The notes beneath the pieces are model-generated. The model did not search any database and was not told where the DNA came from. It worked only from the letters and a program-made list of their open reading frames with translations. A DNA stretch of 33,760 nucleotides. It comes from a virus. A program made the position numbers and the translations under genes. The stretch spans positions 1-33,760 of the IMG/VR virus record IMGVR_UViG_3300035181_000266; one strand, 5' to 3'. Below, in pieces: positions 20,314-28,835 of the stretch (position 1 is its first letter; every line of letters starts with the position of its first letter).

Positions 20314-22275
20314 TTAGAATGCTCCCAATTTAGATAGCGCATCGGCCTTGTCGATGAAGTGCGGGTCTTGCTTCAGCACGCCTTGCAGGAAGGTACGCGC
20401 AGCCGCTGGATTGGACTCGCGCAGCGCCTTGTATTGCCAGATGCGCGGGTCGGCGTTCTGGTCGAAAGCCATTTCTTTCTGCTGGTATCCGACTGCATCG
20501 CGGTTATTGCCATAAGGCGCCAGGAGCGCGGCCTTGGCCTTAACCATCTCGTTTGCACCGACAAGGTTTCCGACTGCTTCCTTGATGGCATCTGCGGTCA
20601 TGTGCGCACCTGGGTACGCGGATTCCAGGATGGCTCTAGCCGAGTCCGTACCCATGCCGCCCGAACTCAATCGAGTGACTATTTGGCTGCTGTATTTTTT
20701 CAGCAGGTCATTGGCCGTCTGCGCATCCTGTGCCTGAGTTGCCCCTGGAATGAGCGAGATAAGACCGTTGGCAAAAGCCAGTTTGCTCGATGCCGGGCCG
20801 ACGATGGCTTTCTGTGCCAGTTCGTTTATGTTTTGCAGATAAGACGTGGTGGTCTGCGCTTGGCGGTTGGCTTCCTGAAGTTTCGCCCATGCGTCCTGGC
20901 TATTGGTCGCTTGCGTGGTGGCAGCGGCAGAATCACCAAGTCGCGGGCCTGCCGCCATCGGTTTAGGTTGTGCATTATTGAAGATGCGCGAACCCTGCTC
21001 GTGCAGCATGATCCCGGTTCCAACTGCCTGACGGATGGCGGGATTGTTTAAGTCGATAGGCTGATTAGGATCAATTCCCAAACGATGTGAAACATCCTTG
21101 ATATAGGCTTGGGTGTCGTTCTCGATATGATTGTTCACTATATGAGGTGCCCATTTGTTAATCACGCCGGAAAGCGTATTGATTCCCTTCGCTCCGTATG
21201 CTTTCAGGTTGTTGTCGATTGCCGCCAGCCCTTCCTGCGGGGTTGCGAACGATTGGAACCCGCTGGATGCACCTTGCGGACGGATGTTGCCGAAGTTGTT
21301 GCCCGGAACTCCACCGCCTGCCGCTTGAGCCGCGAGCGTTTTCGGAACAAGCTCCATTTGCTGCGCCTGAGGATTATATGCCTGCACCATATCAACCATG
21401 CCGGAACCTGCCGCCGTTCCTGCCGCGTTGCGTTGAAGCGCCTGCGGGTATGTGATCGGCTGACCTTCAAGGGTCTGCAACCCGCTAGGAGCAGTTGCGC
21501 CTTGGTTGTAGGTGGGCATAGTTCCGCCAGGAATCTCAGGCACGAACCCCACCGGCTGCATCGTAATCGGGTTGATGTACATGCCGTTCTTCTCGATCAA
21601 TCCATCCTTGGCGGCTTTCTCAACGGTGTATGGGGCAATCGAGCGCGGGTCGATTCCCTGCGCCTGCCAGTTAATCATTTCCTGCGTCGGTGCCGGTGCC
21701 GTACGCGCCCAAAAAGCCTTGGCTGCTTCCGGGCTGAGACCTTCGAGGATCAGTGACTGGATGACGTTTTGCTGGCTGAATGGATTAGCTTGAGCCGGGT
21801 AGCTGATAGGTGCCGAAGTCTGGCCCGAGTAGGGATTTCCCTGGGGTGTACCTGCCGAATTGGGAGCCGAGGAGGCCCCCGGTGAAAAAGGGACAGACGC
21901 ACCACCGGGCGTCGGCTGAGCTGTAGGCTGGGGCATGGGTTGTTGGCCATACATCGGAATAGAGCCGTCGCCGCCGTATCCTGGAAGTCGAGAGAGCATC
22001 GAGTTCATGTTCCCGATATTCTGCTTCATCAGGTAGGCATTCCCACCGGACGCCATCTTGCTCCCACCAAGCACCTGCGCCAGGCTGGCCAGGTATTGTG
22101 TGGCCGAAGGCGCAACATAATGGCCGCTGATCATCTGCCCTTGGTTCGGTTGCATACCTTGTTGCATCAAAGCCTGACCAAGCTGAATTGCCTGCTGTTG
22201 TCGTGCGTACTCATCGGGATCAAAACCCGGATTTTGGGCCATCCCGATAGTCTGTAGGAGGTTGTTGTCTGCCAT
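20314..22275 (-). CDS. Large internal virion protein with a peptidoglycan-hydrolase-like segment
   Basis: The 653 residues start MADNNLLQTIGMAQNPGFD. The first 220 residues are Gln/Pro/Gly-rich and unstructured. At about 325-420 there is N-N-F-G-N-I-R-P-Q-G, then F-A-T-P-Q-E-G-L-A-A-I-D-N-N-L and I-N-K-W-A-P, the pattern of virion-borne wall-degrading domains in podoviruses. The C-terminal 200 residues are helical. It probably opens the wall during entry. RBS is AGGGAA. It lies between the PAPS-reductase-like gene and the second ejection protein. Confidence 0.7.
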   Translation of the reverse strand: MADNNLLQTIGMAQNPGFDPDEYARQQQAIQLGQALMQQGMQPNQGQMISGHYVAPSATQYLASLAQVLGGSKMASGGNAYLMKQNIGNMNSMLSRLPGYGGDGSIPMYGQQPMPQPTAQPTPGGASVPFSPGASSAPNSAGTPQGNPYSGQTSAPISYPAQANPFSQQNVIQSLILEGLSPEAAKAFWARTAPAPTQEMINWQAQGIDPRSIAPYTVEKAAKDGLIEKNGMYINPITMQPVGFVPEIPGGTMPTYNQGATAPSGLQTLEGQPITYPQALQRNAAGTAAGSGMVDMVQAYNPQAQQMELVPKTLAAQAAGGGVPGNNFGNIRPQGASSGFQSFATPQEGLAAIDNNLKAYGAKGINTLSGVINKWAPHIVNNHIENDTQAYIKDVSHRLGIDPNQPIDLNNPAIRQAVGTGIMLHEQGSRIFNNAQPKPMAAGPRLGDSAAATTQATNSQDAWAKLQEANRQAQTTTSYLQNINELAQKAIVGPASSKLAFANGLISLIPGATQAQDAQTANDLLKKYSSQIVTRLSSGGMGTDSARAILESAYPGAHMTADAIKEAVGNLVGANEMVKAKAALLAPYGNNRDAVGYQQKEMAFDQNADPRIWQYKALRESNPAAARTFLQGVLKQDPHFIDKADALSKLGAF

Positions 22276-22284
22276 GTTTATTCC

Positions 22285-23406
22285 CTAGTTGTTCAGTTCA
22301 CAAATTCCGCACTCAGCAACCAAGTTATTGACCGCGTTTTGTGCTGCTGCCGCCACGATAGAAATTTTCTGCCGATATTCTTCGAACCTATCCGCGTGAT
22401 ACTTTTTAAGATACGCCCCGCGCCCATCGCCCACCCAAGCAGTGCAGACTAGGCAATCCCCGGAATGCGGCATTCCCTCGGCGTAATAGCGTGGTATTTC
22501 CCAGCCGTTCTGTACGATGTACTTGAAAACCTGCTCCGTGCTCCAGTCCTCTATCGGATACAGGAACTCAAAGCCATCTAGCACATCCCCGGAGCGGGCC
22601 GTACCCTTGAATGTTTCCTCAACCCGCTGCCCACGAATAATCAGCGTTATTCCGTCCTTTATCATCCGCTCATGCATGGGCTGCATGACGACACGCGAAC
22701 AGCAGGAGAATCTATCCTGCAATAGAACGGTTTCGGCTACTCTTAGATTGTGGCTTGTCAGGGTGGAAGAATAAGGTATCACATCTGATGGCATCCCGTG
22801 GAGCGAGATAACGGCATCCCGTTTCCCGTCAATCTCTATGAAATTCGGGACGCTACGCCTGACTTTATCAACGACCTCGACCACTTCTGGAAATGGGTCG
22901 CCTGTATTAAGCCAATAGACAGTTATCCTGTCTAAATAGGGGCGCATCATTTCCAGCGTGGCAATTGAATCCTTGCCGCCAGAAAATTGCAGCGCGATCC
23001 GTTCGTGTCTTGCAATGATCGAATCAAACAACTCTGGAAAAAAATCACGAACATCTGCAATTGGCTCATCTGCCGATTCTAAAATCGGCTGCATGAAGGC
23101 CGCAAACTCTGGATGCTGCATGAACGGGTCGTCACCGCCATCGCATACATAGGCTTTGCATCCTGCTGGTCTGGCATCGTAGATACTGCACTGGTTATCA
23201 ATATGGAACGGGCAGCCTGAAGCACGCACTGCATGGCGCAGGGGTTTGTGTATTGCCAGTTTCCTGCCGCTTATCTTTGCAGCTTCCTGCGCTTCGGTGA
23301 GAGTCATAACCACAAGCCGGTCTGTACCGCCCACATTGCAGCACTTGCCGCACCCTGTGCCGCAATGGGACGGTAGTCTTTCGCTTGCGAACTGTTCAGG
23401 TGTCAT
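22285..23406 (-). CDS. YkgJ-type Cys cluster fused to a PAPS-reductase-like (PP-loop) domain
   Basis: The 373 residues start at ATG 23404-23406, which shares a base with the previous stop (TGATG). Residues 15-88 form a YkgJ-type metal-binding cluster: C15, C19, C22, C23, then C65, C73 (with I-Y-D-A-R-P), C83 and C88. Residues about 137-330 are a PP-loop ATPase domain with S-G-G-K-D-S (142-147), the hallmark of PAPS reductases, DndC and tRNA/sulfur transfer enzymes. A CC pair (F-S-C-C-S-R) and a C-x-x-C near residue 325-328 could bind a cluster. It lies among ejection-protein genes, which is unusual. Confidence 0.82.
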   Translation of the reverse strand: MTPEQFASERLPSHCGTGCGKCCNVGGTDRLVVMTLTEAQEAAKISGRKLAIHKPLRHAVRASGCPFHIDNQCSIYDARPAGCKAYVCDGGDDPFMQHPEFAAFMQPILESADEPIADVRDFFPELFDSIIARHERIALQFSGGKDSIATLEMMRPYLDRITVYWLNTGDPFPEVVEVVDKVRRSVPNFIEIDGKRDAVISLHGMPSDVIPYSSTLTSHNLRVAETVLLQDRFSCCSRVVMQPMHERMIKDGITLIIRGQRVEETFKGTARSGDVLDGFEFLYPIEDWSTEQVFKYIVQNGWEIPRYYAEGMPHSGDCLVCTAWVGDGRGAYLKKYHADRFEEYRQKISIVAAAAQNAVNNLVAECGICELNN

Positions 23407-24224
23407 CAATAAATTGCCGCGGCAAGCGCCAGAGAGCCTACGCCCGCTGTCGTCTGCGCAGATTGTGCGTTCTGCGCGTTGACGTTGCCGACTTGGGTGT
23501 TATAGAGGTCATTTGTCGCACCCAACAAATCGGCACCGGCTGTAGTTGCTTGTTGCGCCGGGTTGACATAGTTAGGCGTCTGAACCTGGGAGCCTGTGCG
23601 CAATGCGTTAATCATATTGATGGGCTGCATCTGGTTGTAGGCCTGCTGGTTGAATGCCTGATTATTGGCGTTCAATCCCATGTTCATTCCCGACGTCGTG
23701 GCTTGGGCTAATAGATTGTTGTTATTCTGGTCCTGCTGCTGCCATGCGTTTTTCCACGCCTCGGAACCTTGCGTGACTCCCTGATTAGCCAGTTGTGCAG
23801 TAAGGAAATTATTCGACCGGTCGATCTGAGGTTGCAGTTGGGCCATCATCGCGTCTTGATACGACTGGCCAGGGTTGATTCCCGTCGAAGGGAGCGATGA
23901 CATATCGACACCAGGCCTGCTAAGGACCTGATTTGCATACTGAAGCCCGTTGTTCGCCGTACCCAATAGACCGATGGACAGGTTATTATTCCGATCCAGC
24001 ATTGTCTGTTGTGCCGGAGTAAGGGTTTGCGTCGCCGTCCACCGGGCATTGACGTTCGATGGATCGTTCGGCATGTCGGTCGAATAGGTCAGATTCCCGT
24101 AGGGCGTGATCTGATTTACCCGGTTCGCCTGGGCTGCATATTGAGCCGCCTCTAGATTGCCTGCCGCCGTTGCATTGGCTGCGCCTACATAATCCGGTGG
24201 TGGAGGTGCGGATGATTTACCCAT
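23406..24224 (-). CDS. Gln/Asn-rich internal virion protein
   Basis: The 272 residues start MGKSSAPPPPDYVGAANATA, a short N-terminal motif common to phage internal/tail proteins (P-P-D-Y-x-x-A-A-x-A-T-A-A-G-N). The body is Gln/Asn-rich helical (Q-Q-D-Q-N-N-N-N-L-L, F-N-Q-Q-A-Y-N-Q-M-Q) and ends hydrophobic (LALAAAIY). It is probably one of three ejection proteins, like P22 gp7. No RBS better than GGAAATAAT is seen. Confidence 0.65.
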   Translation of the reverse strand: MGKSSAPPPPDYVGAANATAAGNLEAAQYAAQANRVNQITPYGNLTYSTDMPNDPSNVNARWTATQTLTPAQQTMLDRNNNLSIGLLGTANNGLQYANQVLSRPGVDMSSLPSTGINPGQSYQDAMMAQLQPQIDRSNNFLTAQLANQGVTQGSEAWKNAWQQQDQNNNNLLAQATTSGMNMGLNANNQAFNQQAYNQMQPINMINALRTGSQVQTPNYVNPAQQATTAGADLLGATNDLYNTQVGNVNAQNAQSAQTTAGVGSLALAAAIY

Positions 24225-24225
24225 A

Positions 24226-24624
24226 TTATTTCCAGTTCAAAATACGGCACTTGTCGCGCCATAAAACCATGATGATTATGTCGCCGCCGTCATCAGCCGC
24301 GTTCTTCATCACGCCTTCTATTTCGTACCCGATGTGCTTGTTGAGCCGGATAGCCTTGGTATTGCTGGCGTTCACCATGCCGGTTACGCGCTTTAGGTTA
24401 CATTTATTGAAACAATAGTCAGCCGCCGCGATCCAGAACCCTTTAGGCGCGGGTTCGTCTTGCCGTTGGTGGGCAACGATGTTTACGCCGTTGTATGACT
24501 CAAATGCAAAACCAGCGATTAGTTTTTTGTTCTTGACATAGCCGAGTCCTACGGTATTCGGGCCTATAGCAGACCCAACCGCCTCGTAAACCCATGCAGC
24601 GACTTCCGGACCTTGGACAATCAT
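24226..24624 (-). CDS. GNAT-type acetyltransferase
   Basis: The 132 residues have the GNAT order: beta strands (L-G-Y-V-K-N-K-K-L-I-A-G-F-A-F-E), a helix with F-W-I-A-A-A-D-Y-C-F, L-K-R-V-T-G-M-V as strand, then N-A-S-N-T-K-A-I-R-L-N-K-H-I-G-Y-E-I-E-G, the well conserved C-terminal signature. The acetyl-CoA loop is weak or missing, so activity is uncertain. Start shares a base with the nozzle stop (TAATG). Substrate is unknown; a similar gene occurs at this spot in other podoviruses, suggesting a host- or virion-directed modification. Confidence 0.78.
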   Translation of the reverse strand: MIVQGPEVAAWVYEAVGSAIGPNTVGLGYVKNKKLIAGFAFESYNGVNIVAHQRQDEPAPKGFWIAAADYCFNKCNLKRVTGMVNASNTKAIRLNKHIGYEIEGVMKNAADDGGDIIIMVLWRDKCRILNWK

Positions 24625-26144
24625 TAAAGTACAGCCCCCGGCTCCATGACAATATCCGTCGAAATCCAGTTAACGCTCGTTCCCTTGGCCGCGCACATGA
24701 AACGAGGCGCGGCAGCATAGCCGATGCCATTGATGCCATTCCACGACTTATAAATGGAATTAGAGCCGCCGCCCCATTTTGCAGCGCCCCATATCGACGT
24801 ACCCCACACAGACCCGGATGGTGCCGAGTAGGTGAGAGATGTACTTGGTGCCGTAGTATCAAAATCAACGTTTACATTGGCATAAATGGCCGGCTGGCCA
24901 TTCGACGACACAATCGGGCGCATCATGGTGAATCGTTTTAATTTTCCGCGAAGCCCGAAATAGTTGAATGCCTGCAAGGCATCGCCGTTGATCTGTGCCC
25001 CGGCGTCGTCGGTGCCATACCATGCCTGGCCGACATAGCCATTTCCGCCGAAATAAATCTGATCCAGCGACATTTCCCAAGCATTAGCTGCCCAGCCGGT
25101 GAACCTGCACCACGCTCCGGTCACCGTGTTCTGCACGTACTGTTCCTGTAAACCCGTGGCGACAGGGACATTCAGAAGCAGGGCATTTTGCAGCGGGTAG
25201 GATATCGCCTGCCAACCGAAATTAGAATCATAGAGCGAGGTGGCCGCACTAATTGCCCACTGAATATTGTCGGTGAGCGATCCCTTATTTCCCAATTCAG
25301 CAAAGAACCGGCCCTGGCTCATCGGGGTCAGCCCTTCCTGAGAAATCAGAAGCAAGTCCGACCCGAATTTTGTAAAGCACTTCCGCCCCATTGGTGAGCC
25401 AACATGCCAGATTCCGAGCAGGCTCCAAGCGGCCGAGTTGGAAGGATCAGTCCCGGAGTAAATCAGCATTTCACCCTCGGAGGTGATGAAGGCAACGTAA
25501 TCGGACATACCGAAACCGCCTTCCACCGTCCATTCGGCCATGCTGACCAGATACCCGCCCCGGCGACAAAGCGAGCCGAAATCCAGCGAATTCGCCGCGC
25601 CACCGACCGAGATGACTGGCAAATACCAGGCCCGCAAACTTTGGGTTTCGATGAACCATACCCGCTGTTTGGCCACATAAGGGTGGGTTAGAAGGGTCGT
25701 TGTGACGCCTGTAATAGCAGGAGTCGAGGACCCATCGATGGCCGTCCAGGTGGTTCCGTTGTACAGAAGCGGCTTGTCCACGCCGTTCGCCAAATAGAGG
25801 AAGTTCCCACCCGGCGTGGCGACGTTGGTGTGATACCACTTGTCCGAGGTTGCGGTAGTCCACACCGGAGCGCCCACCGCACCTCCGGAGGTAACATCGT
25901 ATATATTCGCGCCAGAGGCGGCGAACAGCTTCGTATTGGCCCCGGCATTGTAAGACATTACCGCGTTGACCTGGCCACCAAGGCCTGTAGCAAACTTCCG
26001 GTATCCATTGCGCAACATTACATCGGACGGACGCGGGAACCAGTTATTCAGAAAGACCGCATTTTCGGGCGGCATTTCTCCCAAAGAATTCTTGGCGTCC
26101 CATCCGCCAACCGGGGCTGGTAGCGAAAACGGGTTACTGGCCAT
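24624..26144 (-). CDS. Tail nozzle / packaged-DNA stabilisation protein
   Basis: The 506 residues start MASNPFSLPAPVGGWDAKN, and the opening P-x-x-G-G-W-x-x-x-x-S-L-x-x-M-P-x-x-x-A-x-x-L-x-N-W-F-P is typical of podovirus nozzle (gp10-like) proteins. The rest is all beta with many Trp and Gly and repeats of about 70 residues, fitting a propeller. It forms the narrow end of the short tail. The start overlaps the adaptor's end by 11 bases. Confidence 0.8.
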   Translation of the reverse strand: MASNPFSLPAPVGGWDAKNSLGEMPPENAVFLNNWFPRPSDVMLRNGYRKFATGLGGQVNAVMSYNAGANTKLFAASGANIYDVTSGGAVGAPVWTTATSDKWYHTNVATPGGNFLYLANGVDKPLLYNGTTWTAIDGSSTPAITGVTTTLLTHPYVAKQRVWFIETQSLRAWYLPVISVGGAANSLDFGSLCRRGGYLVSMAEWTVEGGFGMSDYVAFITSEGEMLIYSGTDPSNSAAWSLLGIWHVGSPMGRKCFTKFGSDLLLISQEGLTPMSQGRFFAELGNKGSLTDNIQWAISAATSLYDSNFGWQAISYPLQNALLLNVPVATGLQEQYVQNTVTGAWCRFTGWAANAWEMSLDQIYFGGNGYVGQAWYGTDDAGAQINGDALQAFNYFGLRGKLKRFTMMRPIVSSNGQPAIYANVNVDFDTTAPSTSLTYSAPSGSVWGTSIWGAAKWGGGSNSIYKSWNGINGIGYAAAPRFMCAAKGTSVNWISTDIVMEPGAVL

Positions 26145-26835
26145 ATCCAGAATCAGGGATGTTCTCCCAGCCGATTAGGACGCTAGACTGCTTGGGAGCG
26201 AAACTCAGGGTAGAAGCGCCAGCATCGTTCGATTTCGCAACAGACAGATAGCGCATAAATTCGGCCTGGTACTCTTGGGTATTGAAGCCCTTGACCGAGA
26301 AATACCTTAGCTTCAGCCCGGTTATCATCAGTCGATCTGGGAAAATGCAGACATCGGTATCCAGCGTGAACGAACTCTTAGCCGTTGAGTCTGCTGCCGT
26401 AACCCATGCGTTCGAGATGTACTCGAAACCTACTGTTTCACCGGTGTTGGTCGTAGGCCAGACATTCAGCGCGTTGCCCATCAGCCGGTAACGTAGCCGT
26501 GGCCCGACCGAGATATACGCGGAGGTCAGAAACTCCCATTGCTGCGGCGACTCGGGACCGAGCATTTCCCACCGTTTCGACTTATCGTAGTGGGTACGAT
26601 CAATTTGCCGATCATAGTCACTTGGGAGCGGATAAGAGGCCGTTCCGGTCGTGGTGAATGTGTAGGCCTTCTGTAGCGCTTGCCAGTCGAATTCCCTGCT
26701 CAGATCACCGCCAAGGCCATTCAACAGGGCCAGCATCTGCACCGTATCGGAGGCGGTATTGCCAATCACATAGTTAGGCGCATTGAGGCCCATTTCCCCG
26801 CAGGCCTGCTGTACGATCTGAAGCAGTGTTTGCAT
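26134..26835 (-). CDS. Head-tail adaptor protein
   Basis: The 233 residues start MQTLLQIVQQACGEMGLNAP; helical N-terminal part (L-L-N-G-L-G-G-D-L-S-R-E-F-D-W-Q-A-L), then a beta domain (Y-P-L-P-S-D-Y-D-R, L-R-Y-R-L-M-G-N-A-L-N-V-W-P) and a helical tail. This is the pattern of gp4/SU10-type adaptors that sit below the portal. It is directly followed by the nozzle gene, as expected. Confidence 0.75.
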   Translation of the reverse strand: MQTLLQIVQQACGEMGLNAPNYVIGNTASDTVQMLALLNGLGGDLSREFDWQALQKAYTFTTTGTASYPLPSDYDRQIDRTHYDKSKRWEMLGPESPQQWEFLTSAYISVGPRLRYRLMGNALNVWPTTNTGETVGFEYISNAWVTAADSTAKSSFTLDTDVCIFPDRLMITGLKLRYFSVKGFNTQEYQAEFMRYLSVAKSNDAGASTLSFAPKQSSVLIGWENIPDSGYGQ

Positions 26836-27417
26836 TTAGTCGGCTTTCTCGTCTTCTTTGGCCGGTCTTCCGCGCTTCGGCTTCTGTTCTTCTAACGACA
26901 GCGCCAGGCGTTCGACCTGTGCTTTAAGGTCGGCGATCTCTTGTTCGCGCTTGCGCAGCTCCTCGGTCTGTGACTGTACCAGTGCTGAATCCTTGGCATT
27001 TTCAAGATAGGCCGTGGCCTTATCACGCAACGCATAAGGAGCCATACCGGCGGCCATGCCGATTGACATGATCTGGCTGTCGGATGCATTGGCGATCTGC
27101 TCGACAGTATAAAACTTGAAGTGGCGAAGTTCAGTGGCCTGAGCGGCAGTCAGCAACGGCCATTCTCGAATAAGCGTGCCTTGCGTCTCGATTGAATCGC
27201 TTTCAGTCTTCTCGTTGAGGTATTGCGCCCACTCAATCGGGAAGCGGGTTTTGTGGCCTTCGTTCACGAACGTATCAATGATCGAGGTCGAATTTCCGGG
27301 AATTTCGATCCGCACAAAGTCAGCCATGTAATGAATGGGTCTGCCTTCGCGCGATGAAAGGAATTCATTCTGCATTGGCTTGGAATAGAAACGTACAGCA
27401 AGGGATTCGGTCTGCAT
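26836..27417 (-). CDS. Head protein with coiled coil and AT-hook-like end
   Basis: The 193 residues have an N-terminal beta-like part (about 1-50, F-V-R-I-E-I-P-G-N-S-T-S-I), a helical middle (R-H-F-K-F-Y-T-V-E-Q-I-A-N-A-S-D), a coiled coil (Q-T-E-E-L-R-K-R-E-Q-E-I-A-D-L-K) and end KPKRGRPAKEDEK, which contains the AT-hook core R-G-R-P. A DNA-contacting structural protein is possible. ATG 27415-27417 has GAGG. Position between capsid and adaptor genes suggests a head or neck part; the family is known in podoviruses but has no function I can name. Confidence 0.6.
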   Translation of the reverse strand: MQTESLAVRFYSKPMQNEFLSSREGRPIHYMADFVRIEIPGNSTSIIDTFVNEGHKTRFPIEWAQYLNEKTESDSIETQGTLIREWPLLTAAQATELRHFKFYTVEQIANASDSQIMSIGMAAGMAPYALRDKATAYLENAKDSALVQSQTEELRKREQEIADLKAQVERLALSLEEQKPKRGRPAKEDEKAD

Positions 27418-27470
27418 TTATGTACCTCAAGTGGTTGAGTTTTGTTATGGGCTCTATGTGGAAAACCCAT

Positions 27471-27494
27471 AAAAAAAGGGGCCGAAGCCCCTTT
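27471..27494 (-). terminator. Strong terminator after the small head gene
   Basis: Read on the minus strand, an 8-bp stem AAAGGGGC / GCCCCTTT with a TTCG tetraloop is followed by a run of seven T (complement of 27471-27477). It lies 18 bases after the stop at 27513. Downstream genes 26836 onward would need read-through or another promoter. Confidence 0.88.
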
Positions 27495-27512
27495 CCACTC
27501 GTTGAGCGAGGA

Positions 27513-27806
27513 TTAAACAGATGCCTTGCTGAACCAGCCATAATCGCCCGTAGACATTGCGGTCGCCGGGGACGTGTACGAACCGCCAGAACTGGTGGCA
27601 GAGAAGGTGCCAGCATTGACGGTACATACAGTGGTGGAAGCGGTGATCGCGCCACCAGCCTTGGCGAACACGTAGATCTTGCCGTCCGAGCCAAAAACTT
27701 CCGTGCCAACGGCATGGGGAACCACCCGAGCGCCGGACGAGATATCAGAGGCCAGTACGGTATTCACCAAATCGATGCCATGAATATTTACGATAGGATA
27801 TGCCAT
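27513..27806 (-). CDS. Small beta head protein, decoration-like
   Basis: The 97 residues start MAYPIVNIHGIDLVNTVLAS, with strand-rich Gly/Ser/Thr sequence (V-G-T-E-V-F-G-S-D-G-K-I-Y-V-F-A-K, T-A-S-T-T-V-C-T-V-N). It follows the major capsid protein after 12 bases and has the strong site AGGAGG. A trimeric decoration protein is the simplest reading. Confidence 0.65.
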   Translation of the reverse strand: MAYPIVNIHGIDLVNTVLASDISSGARVVPHAVGTEVFGSDGKIYVFAKAGGAITASTTVCTVNAGTFSATSSGGSYTSPATAMSTGDYGWFSKASV

Positions 27807-27818
27807 GTGATCCTCCTA

Positions 27819-28814
27819 TTAGGCGATCAACGCGCCGCAGAATTGCGGACCGTTGGAGGTGAGATTGCCAGCCCAGCCGATGAGCTTGGTAATCGCATCT
27901 TGATTGACGGATTGCCGTTCGCCACCAATGGGAACGAAGTTGCGGTCCTTGTGCGGGCGAAGGAACAAATAGTCCGTATTCAGGAACCACATGTGGTTGG
28001 CTGTAGCGTGAGCACCGATACCACCGCCCAGGACAACATCAGCCGCCGTGCCGCCGCCATAGAACTTCAGCGCAGCGAAACCTGCGCCGGCCATCTCGGG
28101 GTCAGCGACCTTCTGAATGGCTTGCAGTGAATTTACATACAGGCTGTAATAGTTATTGTCGGCAACGATCAGGTCGGCCTTATTGTTCCCCCGGATCAGT
28201 TTTACGGCCAGTTGGGTCATGTACTGCTGGATGTTGGCGGCCGAAACCGGAGCGCCGCCGTTGGTCGTGCCGGAGTAAACCTGGTTCTGCCAGAAAGTCC
28301 AGGTGGAGCGGGAGATGCCACCGTAAGTCGTACCGGACGGCGCATCCGCAACTGCCAGAGCCAAACCGGTCAAGTTCTTACCGTTGTTGCCCGTGCCATC
28401 ACCGTAAAGGTCGGCATCAATCCGGTTCATCAACTGGGCCTCGGCGACCTTCACACGGCCTTCGAGCAGGTCGATGATTTGTTCCTTGCCGCTGTTCTGC
28501 AGCATTTCCAGGCCGGAGATTGTTACCGCAGCGGCATACTGAGCAATGGAAAACTGCGCCGAGCTGATCGGGCTGTTCGGGGTAACGTTCAGCACTTCGT
28601 ATCCGGAGTAGCTGTTCACGTTCGCCGTAGTGGTGTCGTTGTACATAATCTCCTGCAGGATCACGTTACCAGCGGAGAAGGGGCGAATATTCCCTTTCTG
28701 CTTCAAACGCAGGAGGAGTGGGTTATTTGCGGTGACGTTATCAGCCAGTTCGCCGGAGCGATTTTGAATGGTTGTGGCGATAATGTCGGAAATTTGGCTG
28801 TTCGCAAAGGCCAT
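27819..28814 (-). CDS. Major capsid protein
   Basis: The 331 residues start MAFANSQISDIIATTIQNRS, with the pattern of HK97-fold coat proteins: helical N-arm, A-V-T-I-S-G-L-E-M-L-Q-N-S-G near 95-108, then a long helix with A-E-A-Q-L-M-N-R-I-D-A-D-L-Y-G-D-G, and the late strands A-D-L-I-V-A-D-N-N-Y-Y and H-M-W-F-L-N-T-D-Y-L-F-L-R-P. No internal protease is visible; it is preceded by a scaffold-like gene, as in P22-type heads. RBS AAGGA. Confidence 0.88.
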   Translation of the reverse strand: MAFANSQISDIIATTIQNRSGELADNVTANNPLLLRLKQKGNIRPFSAGNVILQEIMYNDTTTANVNSYSGYEVLNVTPNSPISSAQFSIAQYAAAVTISGLEMLQNSGKEQIIDLLEGRVKVAEAQLMNRIDADLYGDGTGNNGKNLTGLALAVADAPSGTTYGGISRSTWTFWQNQVYSGTTNGGAPVSAANIQQYMTQLAVKLIRGNNKADLIVADNNYYSLYVNSLQAIQKVADPEMAGAGFAALKFYGGGTAADVVLGGGIGAHATANHMWFLNTDYLFLRPHKDRNFVPIGGERQSVNQDAITKLIGWAGNLTSNGPQFCGALIA

Positions 28815-28835
28815 AATGGTTTCCTTTTTCCGAGA

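Noticed and set aside
20359-21051. 230-residue plus-strand frame
   Set aside because: It lies fully antisense to the 653-residue virion gene, has no ribosome site and reads as codon shadow.
27354-28130. 258-residue plus-strand frame
   Set aside because: It crosses three minus-strand genes and a terminator hairpin and has no plausible domain pattern.
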